DNA of 5,379 nucleotides from Methanobacteriota archaeon (GCA_026394435.1 JAPKYG010000062.1:1-5379), one strand, 5' to 3'. Shown: positions 1-5,379, numbered from the stretch's first letter. Numbers and translations are program-made. Notes: generated by a model from the letters alone, not told the origin.

Positions 1-66
1 ATCCATATCTTTGTCGGTAATGACTCCATCTGGCATGAGACGAATAAGTGCTATGACTTCCCCCAT
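1..66 (-). CDS. ef1b: Archaeal elongation factor 1-beta (aEF-1B), N-terminal fragment
   Basis: The first 22 codons of a gene running off the left edge read MGEVIALIRLMPDGVITDKD and on. Archaeal EF-1beta proteins (COG2092, about 90 residues) begin in this way, with a short beta strand of the type MGxVxAxIRxMPxG. EF-1beta is the nucleotide exchange factor that recycles GDP-bound EF-1alpha during translation elongation in the cytoplasm. The ATG at 64-66 is preceded by a strong Shine-Dalgarno sequence (74-80). It lies 12 bases downstream of the stop codon of the zinc-ribbon gene, so the two are almost certainly cotranscribed. That neighbour is the usual partner of EF-1beta in euryarchaea, which supports the call. 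About three quarters of the protein is outside the window, so the C-terminal exchange surface cannot be checked. Confidence 0.82.
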   Translation of the reverse strand, partial: MGEVIALIRLMPDGVITDKDMD

Positions 67-73
67 CGAGTTA

Positions 74-80
74 TCCTCCT
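74..80 (-). promoter_or_regulatory. Shine-Dalgarno site of EF-1beta, overlapping the upstream stop codon
   Basis: Read on the minus strand, the bases are AGGAGGA, followed by a short spacer and the ATG at 64-66. The first bases of this site overlap the TAG stop (79-81) of the zinc-ribbon gene. It is the clearest ribosome binding site in the window. It fixes the EF-1beta start and suggests that ribosomes ending the zinc-ribbon gene re-initiate on EF-1beta. Confidence 0.8.
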
Positions 81-243
81 ATGGTCCTCTGAATCCGCAT
101 TTCGGGCAGAGATAGACGACACTTTGTTCTCGGCAGTTTGAGCAGCGTCCAATCATGGTATCGCAGGTTGGGCATTGAAACGTTGTCGAGCCTTGTTCAA
201 GCAAGCCTTTTCCGCATGAAATGCATCGATCAGCTTTTTTCAT
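79..243 (-). CDS. Small archaeal zinc-ribbon protein, HVO_2753-like (COG2888/DUF1610)
   Basis: This 54-residue protein has four CxxC knuckles: C7/C10, C24/C27, C34/C37 and C46/C49. The second has the form CPxC and the last CPxCG, which together make two zinc sites. Length, spacing and the GFRGP-type end match the small archaeal zinc-finger family annotated as a predicted RNA-binding protein involved in translation. Its Haloferax member HVO_2753 is known to hold two zinc-binding pockets and to affect biofilm formation and swarming. The protein has no membrane segment or signal peptide, so it should be cytoplasmic. It lies immediately upstream of EF-1beta, as in other euryarchaea, which favours a translation-linked role. 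The ATG at 241-243 has no Shine-Dalgarno sequence but sits at the predicted transcription start, so the message is probably leaderless. The exact molecular function is unknown. Confidence 0.88.
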   Translation of the reverse strand: MKKADRCISCGKGLLEQGSTTFQCPTCDTMIGRCSNCREQSVVYLCPKCGFRGP

Positions 244-265
244 AGGGAAAGCTGTATACCCTACC

Positions 266-275
266 TATTTTTAAA
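266..275 (-). promoter_or_regulatory. TATA box for the zinc-ribbon/EF-1beta operon
   Basis: On the minus strand the bases read TTTAAAAATA, close to the archaeal TATA-box consensus. The centre of the box is about 27 bases upstream of the ATG at 243. Archaeal transcription normally starts about 25-27 bases downstream of the box, so the message would begin at or within a base or two of the start codon. No convincing purine-rich BRE is visible just upstream. Confidence 0.6.
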
Positions 276-300
276 CCTGACGCCCCGCTTTCTTGGAGTA

Positions 301-1389
301 TTACCCTTCTTTTTTACTTATGGTTTCTAATGAGAACGAGGTGATTGATTTAAAAATCCGGTACTGAAAAATCGCTCCACAAATCATATTCATATGGTAG
401 GTGATAAACCGGAATAATAAGACAAACACACCGAGCAGATATTGATGGGAGGCACCAAGCAGAACACCGTATAACGCAGCCATCCCCAGCTCGGTGACCC
501 CTGAACTTCCTGGCGTCGTCGGGAGCATCACGATAATCAACAATAATGCCTGAGCCGCATACGACTCGATAAAAAATGGGTCAAGACCGAGTGCTAACAA
601 AAGCATTGATGGGATCATAAAACCCGTAGACCACATCAATATCGTTAAACCACCTGCACCAAGAAATGCCTTTTTCCCCCCGGTTAAAAAGAACACCATG
701 CTGTTATGAAAATTATCAACCTCATAGCCAATCCGATCAACAACAGCCGTGCTCTTTCCTTTCTTAGAAAATCTACTTAGCTTCGAACTGATGATAATCA
801 ACAACGATTTCGTTTTCTTCGGATATTTCAAAGCCAACGCAAACAATACAAGACCGGTGACAAACACAATAACTCCTATGGAAAGCCCATAGCTGATCAG
901 CTTCACATCAATCCGATCCTTAAAAACAAAAAAACCAAAAGGAACAAGCACTAAAATGAAAATCGCATCAATCAACCGTTCACCAAGGACAGCAGCGGTC
1001 GCGCCACCAGTACTCAGACCATCTTTATTCAATAAATAAATACGAACCGGCTCGCCACCGGCAACCGATGGAGTAATACCTGCTAGGAACTGATTTGCGA
1101 TAACAATTTTGGTTGCTTCCCATAGACTCACATGAACCTTCGGGTCAATCGCTGTAGCGAGAACCTTTAGCCGTGCACCCCAGATAAACCAATACAAAAC
1201 ATTCAATAGCACCGCAGCACCAAAGAACAAAAAGAACCCAGCTCGGAACGAGACCTGCGACAGATACTGGATCGTTTGCGCATCAATCGTAAAATACAAG
1301 ATCAACACAATAATTGAGAGACTCAGAGCAATACTTACGAAAATAGAAATTTTAGTTTTATTCAGTTTCTTTTTCTCGTTCGTCAACAA
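301..1389 (-). CDS. LPG_synthase_TM/UPF0104 family membrane protein (AglD C-terminal-like, 'flippase-like')
   Basis: This 362-residue polytopic membrane protein belongs to the lysylphosphatidylglycerol synthase transmembrane family (COG0392). Visible family motifs are ITPSVAGGEPVR (about residues 105-116), AAVLGERLID (132-141) and LPTTPGSSGVTELG (289-302). Hydrophobic segments lie near residues 14-36, 49-71, 134-157, 166-188, 241-270, 273-290 and 305-345, with a basic cytoplasmic loop at about 189-213. In archaea the same domain forms the C-terminal half of the N-glycosylation protein AglD. Here no glycosyltransferase domain is attached. Members are linked to handling lipids or lipid-linked sugars at the membrane, but transport has not been generally shown, so 'flippase' is only a label. 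The start must be TTG at 1387-1389 or 1384-1386: an in-frame TAA lies at 1396-1398 and no ATG occurs until deep in the protein. The adjacent glycosyltransferases support a surface-glycan role by inference. Confidence 0.85.
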   Translation of the reverse strand: MLTNEKKKLNKTKISIFVSIALSLSIIVLILYFTIDAQTIQYLSQVSFRAGFFLFFGAAVLLNVLYWFIWGARLKVLATAIDPKVHVSLWEATKIVIANQFLAGITPSVAGGEPVRIYLLNKDGLSTGGATAAVLGERLIDAIFILVLVPFGFFVFKDRIDVKLISYGLSIGVIVFVTGLVLFALALKYPKKTKSLLIIISSKLSRFSKKGKSTAVVDRIGYEVDNFHNSMVFFLTGGKKAFLGAGGLTILMWSTGFMIPSMLLLALGLDPFFIESYAAQALLLIIVMLPTTPGSSGVTELGMAALYGVLLGASHQYLLGVFVLLFRFITYHMNMICGAIFQYRIFKSITSFSLETISKKEG

Positions 1390-1408
1390 AGAAGGTTATT
1401 TTCAAGAC

Positions 1409-1419
1409 GCTATAAGTTT
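1409..1419 (-). promoter_or_regulatory. Probable TATA box for the UPF0104 gene
   Basis: On the minus strand the bases read AAACTTATAGC, with a CTTATA core that differs by one base from TTTATA. The box centre is about 24-26 bases upstream of the TTG start at 1389. This matches a leaderless transcript and fits the lack of any Shine-Dalgarno sequence before the TTG. The box is weaker than the one at 266-275. Confidence 0.4.
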
Positions 1420-1441
1420 CTTGTGGTTGACGCAAGCTCGG

Positions 1442-1451
1442 TATTATAAAA
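1442..1451 (+). promoter_or_regulatory. Probable TATA box for the radical SAM gene
   Basis: TATTATAAAA lies in the 107-base divergent spacer. Its centre is about 50 bases before the ATG at 1497, which implies a leader of roughly 24 bases. A second, weaker candidate (CTTATGTT near 1455-1462) would give a shorter leader. No good Shine-Dalgarno match precedes the ATG; only a GTGA lies nearby at 1489-1492. Confidence 0.4.
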
Positions 1452-1496
1452 AACCTTATGTTCTCTGATTGATTACTCCCTAAAGATTGTGACACT

Positions 1497-2447
1497 ATGA
1501 AAAAACTCCCTGTCACCAAGTACCTGCAAACCATGCGCTACGCAGCAGCAAATTACGTGGCACGAGAATGCATCTATCCCTTCTATGCCTCCTTTAAAGT
1601 CACCCATGTCTGCAGCCTGAAGTGTAGCTTCTGCAACGTCTGGAAGGAAAAAACACCTGATCTCGTAAAAGAAGATGTCTTCAACGTCATCGATAACATT
1701 GCGAATTCCAGTATTGTCGTCTTAAGTTTAGAGGGAGGCGACCCGCTCATCAGAAAAGACCTCGGTGAAATCCTCCAGTACGCCCACCAAAAACCATTCT
1801 ACCTCTTCTTTACCACCAATGGACACCTCCTTCATAAACGACCCATGAAAGAGTACGGGAAACACATCGACTACCTCCACATCAGCATCGATGAGGGACA
1901 TAACAACCTCAAGTTCTTTGACCGGCTTGAAGAGTTCCAAAGCTACGGACCAGAAATCTGCATCCAAATCGTCGCCACAAAAGAAACCCTTCCTGTCCTT
2001 GAAGAAAAAGTCAAACGCGTCTACGAGGTTAACGCACGCACCGTCGTCATGCCTGCCTGTCATTTAGACGGAACAGATGATTTCTACCCTGACCCGAAGG
2101 GCTTCCGAGCGGAAATACTGCGATTGAAAAAGAAATACCCGAATACGATTACCACACCAAAGGGATTTTTAGATAACATCAACACATCCCACGGCTGCTC
2201 CACTTCCTCGGTTATTATTGACTCGGACGGCGGCCTGTTTTACCCCTGTCGGACCGTAGGAAAACACCTCTATAACTTCACTGAAGGCTCATTTATGAAA
2301 TTCCTTAAAACACCAGACGCAAAAGAAGCACGAACAGCAATGAAAGAATGCAACCGAAGCTGCGGATGGTACCAGTACTTCGCCACCGACGTGTTCGCGT
2401 CCCCCTGCTCTCTGTATTCATCACTGAGCCCCTACATCCTCAAATAA
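1497..2447 (+). CDS. Radical SAM enzyme with a reduced SPASM/twitch-like C-terminus
   Basis: This 316-residue radical SAM protein carries the cluster motif CxxxCxxC at C39, C43 and C46. These would bind the 4Fe-4S cluster that cleaves S-adenosylmethionine to a 5'-deoxyadenosyl radical. The SAM-binding GGDP variant of the GGEP motif is at residues 80-83. The C-terminal region has cysteines at C234, C251 (in a GxxxxC context), C285, C289 and C304. This resembles a SPASM or twitch auxiliary iron-sulfur domain but has fewer than the seven cysteines of a full SPASM domain, so one extra cluster is more likely than two. There is no membrane segment, so it should be cytoplasmic. The start is ATG 1497, with the basic MKK opening. 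Substrate is not readable from sequence. Neighbouring glycosyltransferase genes suggest a lipid, sugar or peptide of the cell surface. Archaeal radical SAM enzymes that modify membrane lipids, such as calditol synthase, are a possible but unproven parallel. Confidence 0.88.
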   Translation: MKKLPVTKYLQTMRYAAANYVARECIYPFYASFKVTHVCSLKCSFCNVWKEKTPDLVKEDVFNVIDNIANSSIVVLSLEGGDPLIRKDLGEILQYAHQKPFYLFFTTNGHLLHKRPMKEYGKHIDYLHISIDEGHNNLKFFDRLEEFQSYGPEICIQIVATKETLPVLEEKVKRVYEVNARTVVMPACHLDGTDDFYPDPKGFRAEILRLKKKYPNTITTPKGFLDNINTSHGCSTSSVIIDSDGGLFYPCRTVGKHLYNFTEGSFMKFLKTPDAKEARTAMKECNRSCGWYQYFATDVFASPCSLYSSLSPYILK

Positions 2448-2456
2448 CCACCCCTG

Positions 2457-2463
2457 TTTTTTT
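2457..2463 (+). terminator. T-run terminator after the radical SAM gene
   Basis: Seven consecutive T bases begin 10 bases after the TAA stop and follow a C-rich stretch, with no clear hairpin. Archaeal RNA polymerase terminates on such T-runs without a stem. This suggests that the glycosyltransferase downstream has its own promoter. Confidence 0.5.
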
Positions 2464-2488
2464 GGTAACTATTATGTATCAATCACTA

Positions 2489-2496
2489 GTTATACA
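2489..2496 (+). promoter_or_regulatory. Candidate TATA box for the GT4 gene
   Basis: GTTATACA is centred about 25 bases before the ATG at 2518, consistent with a leaderless message. A second candidate, ATTATGTAT at 2471-2479, is centred about 25 bases before the alternative GTG at 2500. Neither is a strong consensus match, so the choice of box and start are linked and uncertain. Confidence 0.35.
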
Positions 2497-2517
2497 GCAG
2501 TGAGGGATTCGGTTTTC

Positions 2518-3690
2518 ATGAGGATACTATTCACCACAGAATCATACTACCCGATCATCGACGGTGGCGCGATCGCACAACATCGCATCGTCCACGAGCT
2601 AATCAACAAAGGACACGACGTCCAGGTGATTGCCCCTAGCTTTTCCTTCAAAAATACAATCGAAGAGGATAACGGGTCGACAATCTACCGACCGCGCGCA
2701 TTCCTCCTTCCCTTTTACATGAACAATAAATATCATTTCGCCCCGTTCCCGTTCTTGTATGTGAAAAAAACTCTTGAGACATTCAAACCAGATGTGATCA
2801 ACGTCTGCTCTCCCTACCCTATTAGCATCTGTGCGGTTATCTGGGCAAAAAAGAAACACATCCCCTTGGTCGGTTCGATCCACATCCTACCAGAAAACGT
2901 GCTTGCCCCGTTCTTTAACTCAGCTTTGTATCCCCCTATGGTGAAGTACACCTGGTCCTATCTCATTTACTTCTACAACCTTGTTGACTGGGCAACGGTC
3001 CCTACTCAGACTGGAGCAACAATGTACCAAGAAAAAGGATTAAAAACACCGGTAACCCCCATCTCAAATGGAGTGAACACCGAGTTGTTCAAACCAAAAA
3101 ACAAGGGCGAATATCTTCGAAAACGGTTCAATCTGCCTAAAAAACCGCTTGTCCTCTACACCGGTAGAATCAACCAAGAAAAAAACGTTGACGTGCTCGT
3201 GAAAGCAATCCCGTCTGTCCTCAAAGAAGTCGATACGCATTTTCTTTTCTGTGGGTCTGGTGGTCTGAAACCAGAGATGATGAAATTAACACAGGATTTA
3301 GGGGTAGATGATCATACCACGTTTATCGATTTCCTTGACTGGGCTGATTACCCGAACATCTACCCGCTCGCTGACGTTTTTGTCATGCCTGCTGAGTCAG
3401 AACTCCAAAGCATCGTCACTCTCGAAGCAATTGCCTCAGGGGTTCCACCAGTTGTTGTCAACAAAGGAGCGGTCCCTGAACTCGCTAGTTCAGGAAATGG
3501 TTTGGTCTTTGAGCCAAAGGACAGCAGCCAGCTTGCATCCAACATCATCACTATCCTCTCTGATAAAAAACTAAGGGATACCATGAAAAAGAAAAGCCTG
3601 CAGCTGAGTGAAAAACACTCGATGAGGTACGTTGGCTCTCAGTATGAGCAGGTGTACGAAACAGTCCTTCAACAATATAAAAACAAATGA
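2518..3690 (+). CDS. Family 4 glycosyltransferase (GT-B fold)
   Basis: This 390-residue cytoplasmic glycosyltransferase transfers a sugar from an activated donor with retention of configuration. Numbered from the ATG at 2518, it shows the N-terminal glycine-rich acceptor loop (DGG, residues 15-17), a conserved-type His at 122, and the NGVNTELF linker between the two Rossmann domains. The donor site includes YTGRINQEKN with R217 and K222, and the E-x7-E motif E295/E303 within ESELQSIVTLEAIASGVP. Length is normal for the family. The open frame extends up to a GTG at 2500, but the second candidate start begins MRILFTTESYYP, a typical GT4 N-terminus, so ATG 2518 is preferred. Its sequence style resembles enzymes that glycosylate diacylglycerol or phosphoinositol lipids, so a glycolipid or lipid-linked glycan acceptor is plausible. 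Donor and acceptor cannot be read from the sequence. It converges on the GT-C-like gene with a 3-base gap. Confidence 0.9.
   Translation: MRILFTTESYYPIIDGGAIAQHRIVHELINKGHDVQVIAPSFSFKNTIEEDNGSTIYRPRAFLLPFYMNNKYHFAPFPFLYVKKTLETFKPDVINVCSPYPISICAVIWAKKKHIPLVGSIHILPENVLAPFFNSALYPPMVKYTWSYLIYFYNLVDWATVPTQTGATMYQEKGLKTPVTPISNGVNTELFKPKNKGEYLRKRFNLPKKPLVLYTGRINQEKNVDVLVKAIPSVLKEVDTHFLFCGSGGLKPEMMKLTQDLGVDDHTTFIDFLDWADYPNIYPLADVFVMPAESELQSIVTLEAIASGVPPVVVNKGAVPELASSGNGLVFEPKDSSQLASNIITILSDKKLRDTMKKKSLQLSEKHSMRYVGSQYEQVYETVLQQYKNK
3671..3688 (-). terminator. T-rich terminator for the minus-strand GT-C-like gene, inside the GT4 3' end
   Basis: Read on the minus strand, this is a T-rich stretch with a run of five T bases (3679-3683). 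It starts 6 bases after the stop codon of the GT-C-like gene. It lies within the last codons of the convergent glycosyltransferase. Confidence 0.35.
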
Positions 3691-3693
3691 TCC

Positions 3694-5379
3694 TTATTTT
3701 TTCACCATTAGATGCTGTTCAATAAAGGTCCAGTTGACACTGTAGACCTCAGCCCAATGTAATTCTTCTTGGTTCTGATTCACGGTTACGTTCCGATAGA
3801 CGAGTTCAAACGGCTCTTGTTTGAACTTCAGATACGAATCATTCGTCATATACACACTCTGAAGCACACGAACATTCACAGACATATCCCGCATCACATC
3901 ATCGAGTAACACATGAGTCACCACACGATGGTTTTCCTCGGTATCAAAATCAGCAACACATCCTACCCAGGTATCACAAGTCCAGGTATCATTCGTACCC
4001 TCAAAGGTCGCATTGATCCCTTCAGCCCACATCATCTTTGACAACCGCAGATCTGTGGCAACCATAGTATCATTTTTATCAAGATTCTCCTTGATCCAAT
4101 CGATAGCGTTGACGGTCTCATTCGGGATGCTTTCATCCATCCACTCCAACGACGTGTACACGGGGTAGACTGCGACTGCGTTTGAAAACACCAGACCACA
4201 AACGACAAGTCCGAATAGTACCTGAATTGAAGGATTTGAGAGATGTTTTTTGAAGGACAACGATACCTGGTGTTCTCGGGTTCTAAAGAAATAGAGCACG
4301 CCGACAGCTGCAAAAAGACAGGCGGGGACCGTCAGATATTCGACATGACGATCAGGGAATAATGTCGTGTTCACGGTCACCAGTGAATAAATAAAGGATG
4401 CGAGGATCGCGCATAACCAGGCTTGGAAAAACCATCGGTTCTTTACCTGGTCAAGATATTCAACGCCCATGCATCCAAACCCTATAAACAGCAACATCGG
4501 AATTGAATACGCTATGGAGAGTGGCCTCATCCGCATGCCGCTGACCGGGAAATTCACAAATAAAAACATTATCTCGGCAGATAAAATGAATACAAACCCG
4601 GCAGTAAAAAAGATGATTGCGCGTTTCCGTGAATGAGCAGGGTCGAATGTAAGCATTTTTTCGAGTCTGTTCAACCATGTTGATTTATTTTTTTTCATCG
4701 CAACAATACCCAGAAGAAGGCCAAATAAGAGGACATAGAACAGTAGAATCACCAGATATGATGAAACAGATAATCCATTGTTCATGAAGGTGCTGAACAC
4801 TGGTGTGGCGATAAACATCCAGTAGCTAAAGGTAAGTGCTGATGCAAGCGTGACGTATGCGACATCTCGGTACATACTTCGAAGGTCGATATGAAGGCTT
4901 TTAATGACAACAATAAAGAAGATGGTAATCAGGAAGAAATAGGTGGTGAGATGATGCGACATAATAAGAAACACCGTGGAGATCAACAGGGGAACCAGGT
5001 ATTTTTTCTCGTTCATATATTTGAGGAACAGGTACGTGGAGAGCATCATGAAGAAATGCCCCATGGTTAATGGTGCGGCATGGCTGGTTTGGTACACATG
5101 GAAGGGGATGACCGCAAGAAACATCGATGATAAGAGTGCAAGGTCTCGTCGTTTCGTCATCTCATAGACAATAAAATAGAATATAAGCACGGTCAGTCCG
5201 CCAAAGATCGGGGCAATCTTCGGCATCACCCAGAGGAGATCAACCCCGGTTATCCAATGACCAAACGCGGAGAAAATATAGAGCACCGGGAAGTAGTTAT
5301 ACATCCCACCCCAGCCGTTGTACTCGTTGAAGATTTGCTGATTTTCAACGAACCGTGAGGTCAACCCGTAGTAAATCCC
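3694..5379 (-). CDS. GT-C-like polytopic membrane glycosyltransferase, C-terminal part (N-terminus outside the window)
   Basis: The frame is open for 561 codons to the right edge, where it reads GIYYGL before the first possible start, so the true start is outside. About 12-13 hydrophobic helices lie between 5330 and 4160. They are followed by a soluble tail of about 149 residues (3697-4143). Features typical of archaeal GT-C/ArnT-PMT-like proteins are the FPVLYIFSAFGHW segment, the SHHLTTYFF helix and the FPDRHVEYLTVP loop with basic residues. Such enzymes use polyprenyl-phosphate sugars on the outer face of the membrane. The catalytic acidic residues of the first external loop would be upstream and are not visible, so activity is unproven. 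The tail has seven N-x-S/T sequons and a CDTWVGC cysteine pair, consistent with an extracytoplasmic location. A non-enzymatic surface-polymer membrane protein is the main alternative. Confidence 0.7.
   Translation of the reverse strand, partial: GIYYGLTSRFVENQQIFNEYNGWGGMYNYFPVLYIFSAFGHWITGVDLLWVMPKIAPIFGGLTVLIFYFIVYEMTKRRDLALLSSMFLAVIPFHVYQTSHAAPLTMGHFFMMLSTYLFLKYMNEKKYLVPLLISTVFLIMSHHLTTYFFLITIFFIVVIKSLHIDLRSMYRDVAYVTLASALTFSYWMFIATPVFSTFMNNGLSVSSYLVILLFYVLLFGLLLGIVAMKKNKSTWLNRLEKMLTFDPAHSRKRAIIFFTAGFVFILSAEIMFLFVNFPVSGMRMRPLSIAYSIPMLLFIGFGCMGVEYLDQVKNRWFFQAWLCAILASFIYSLVTVNTTLFPDRHVEYLTVPACLFAAVGVLYFFRTREHQVSLSFKKHLSNPSIQVLFGLVVCGLVFSNAVAVYPVYTSLEWMDESIPNETVNAIDWIKENLDKNDTMVATDLRLSKMMWAEGINATFEGTNDTWTCDTWVGCVADFDTEENHRVVTHVLLDDVMRDMSVNVRVLQSVYMTNDSYLKFKQEPFELVYRNVTVNQNQEELHWAEVYSVNWTFIEQHLMVKK
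3697..3702 (+). terminator. T-run terminator for the GT4 gene
   Basis: Six T bases start 6 bases after the TGA stop of the glycosyltransferase, inside the last codons (the lysines) of the convergent gene. Together with the T-rich stretch at 3671-3688 on the other strand, it makes a compact two-way termination zone. Confidence 0.4.

Noticed and set aside
244..300. A terminator between the UPF0104 gene and the zinc-ribbon operon
   Set aside because: No T-run or hairpin is visible on the minus strand after the TAA at 301-303. Only the TATA box of the next operon is seen, so read-through remains possible.
1728..2063. Minus-strand open frame of 111 codons inside the radical SAM gene
   Set aside because: It is a shadow of the opposite strand. 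The radical SAM frame has clear motifs throughout, and this frame shows no family features or promoter.
2599..2883. Minus-strand open frame of 94 codons inside the GT4 gene
   Set aside because: It lies fully antisense to the N-terminal domain of a well-supported glycosyltransferase and has no recognisable motif.
3308..3584. Two overlapping small frames (3308-3574 plus, 3360-3584 minus) in the GT4 C-terminal domain
   Set aside because: Both are low-complexity, serine/leucine-rich translations of the coding region for the E-x7-E domain in other frames.
4032..4678. Small minus-strand frames (4032-4313 and 4460-4678) inside the GT-C-like gene
   Set aside because: They are out-of-frame readings of the long membrane-protein gene, with no start signals or domain features. 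The long frame is unbroken, so they do not indicate a frameshift.
4976..5167. Plus-strand frame of 63 codons opposite the GT-C-like gene
   Set aside because: It is antisense to membrane-helix codons, with no motif, promoter or ribosome binding site.
5362..5364. TTG as the true start of the GT-C-like gene
   Set aside because: The frame stays open to the window edge (GIYYGL upstream). The family normally has a first helix and an acidic catalytic loop before this point, so the start is outside the window.
1..5379. CRISPR array, tRNA/rRNA, insertion sequence, or defence or phage system
   Set aside because: No regularly spaced direct repeats, cloverleaf-like sequence, transposase motifs or nuclease or toxin signatures were found. 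All long frames are accounted for by envelope and translation genes.

Overview
This window looks like a piece of an archaeal chromosome, most probably euryarchaeal in the broad sense. The main evidence is at the left edge. There a 54-residue protein with four CxxC pairs (the HVO_2753/COG2888 zinc-ribbon type) is followed at once by the start of a protein reading MGEVIALIRLMPDGV, which matches the N-terminus of archaeal elongation factor 1-beta. That gene pair is an archaeal hallmark. The promoter elements also look archaeal: TATA-like boxes sit about 25 bases from start codons, runs of T follow genes, and opening genes lack Shine-Dalgarno sites. I cannot name a genus from the sequence.

Layout. 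Positions 1-243 (minus) hold the translation pair: the zinc-ribbon protein, then the first 22 codons of EF-1beta running off the left edge. Positions 301-1389 (minus) encode a stand-alone polytopic membrane protein of the LPG_synthase_TM/UPF0104 (AglD C-terminal-like, 'flippase-like') family with a TTG start. A 107-base divergent intergenic region separates it from a plus-strand radical SAM enzyme (1497-2447) whose C-terminal cysteines look like a reduced SPASM/twitch auxiliary-cluster domain. After a T-run and a short spacer comes a plus-strand GT-B fold family 4 glycosyltransferase (2518-3690). It ends only 3 bases from the stop codon of a convergent minus-strand gene (3694 to beyond the right edge). 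That gene encodes a large GT-C-like multi-membrane-span protein with an extracytoplasmic tail rich in N-glycosylation sequons.

How the genes may work together. A cytoplasmic GT4 enzyme, a GT-C-like membrane protein, an LPG_synthase_TM-family protein and a radical SAM enzyme side by side suggest a locus for a cell-surface glycoconjugate: glycolipid head group, lipid-linked glycan or protein glycan. The GT4 enzyme would add a sugar from a nucleotide donor on the inside. The GT-C-like protein would act from a lipid-phosphate donor on the outside. The radical SAM enzyme could modify the sugar or the lipid. This joint role is inference, because the genes are on both strands with separate promoters and do not form one operon. 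I saw no CRISPR array, tRNA, rRNA, insertion sequence or phage signature, and no gene-free stretch longer than about 110 bases.
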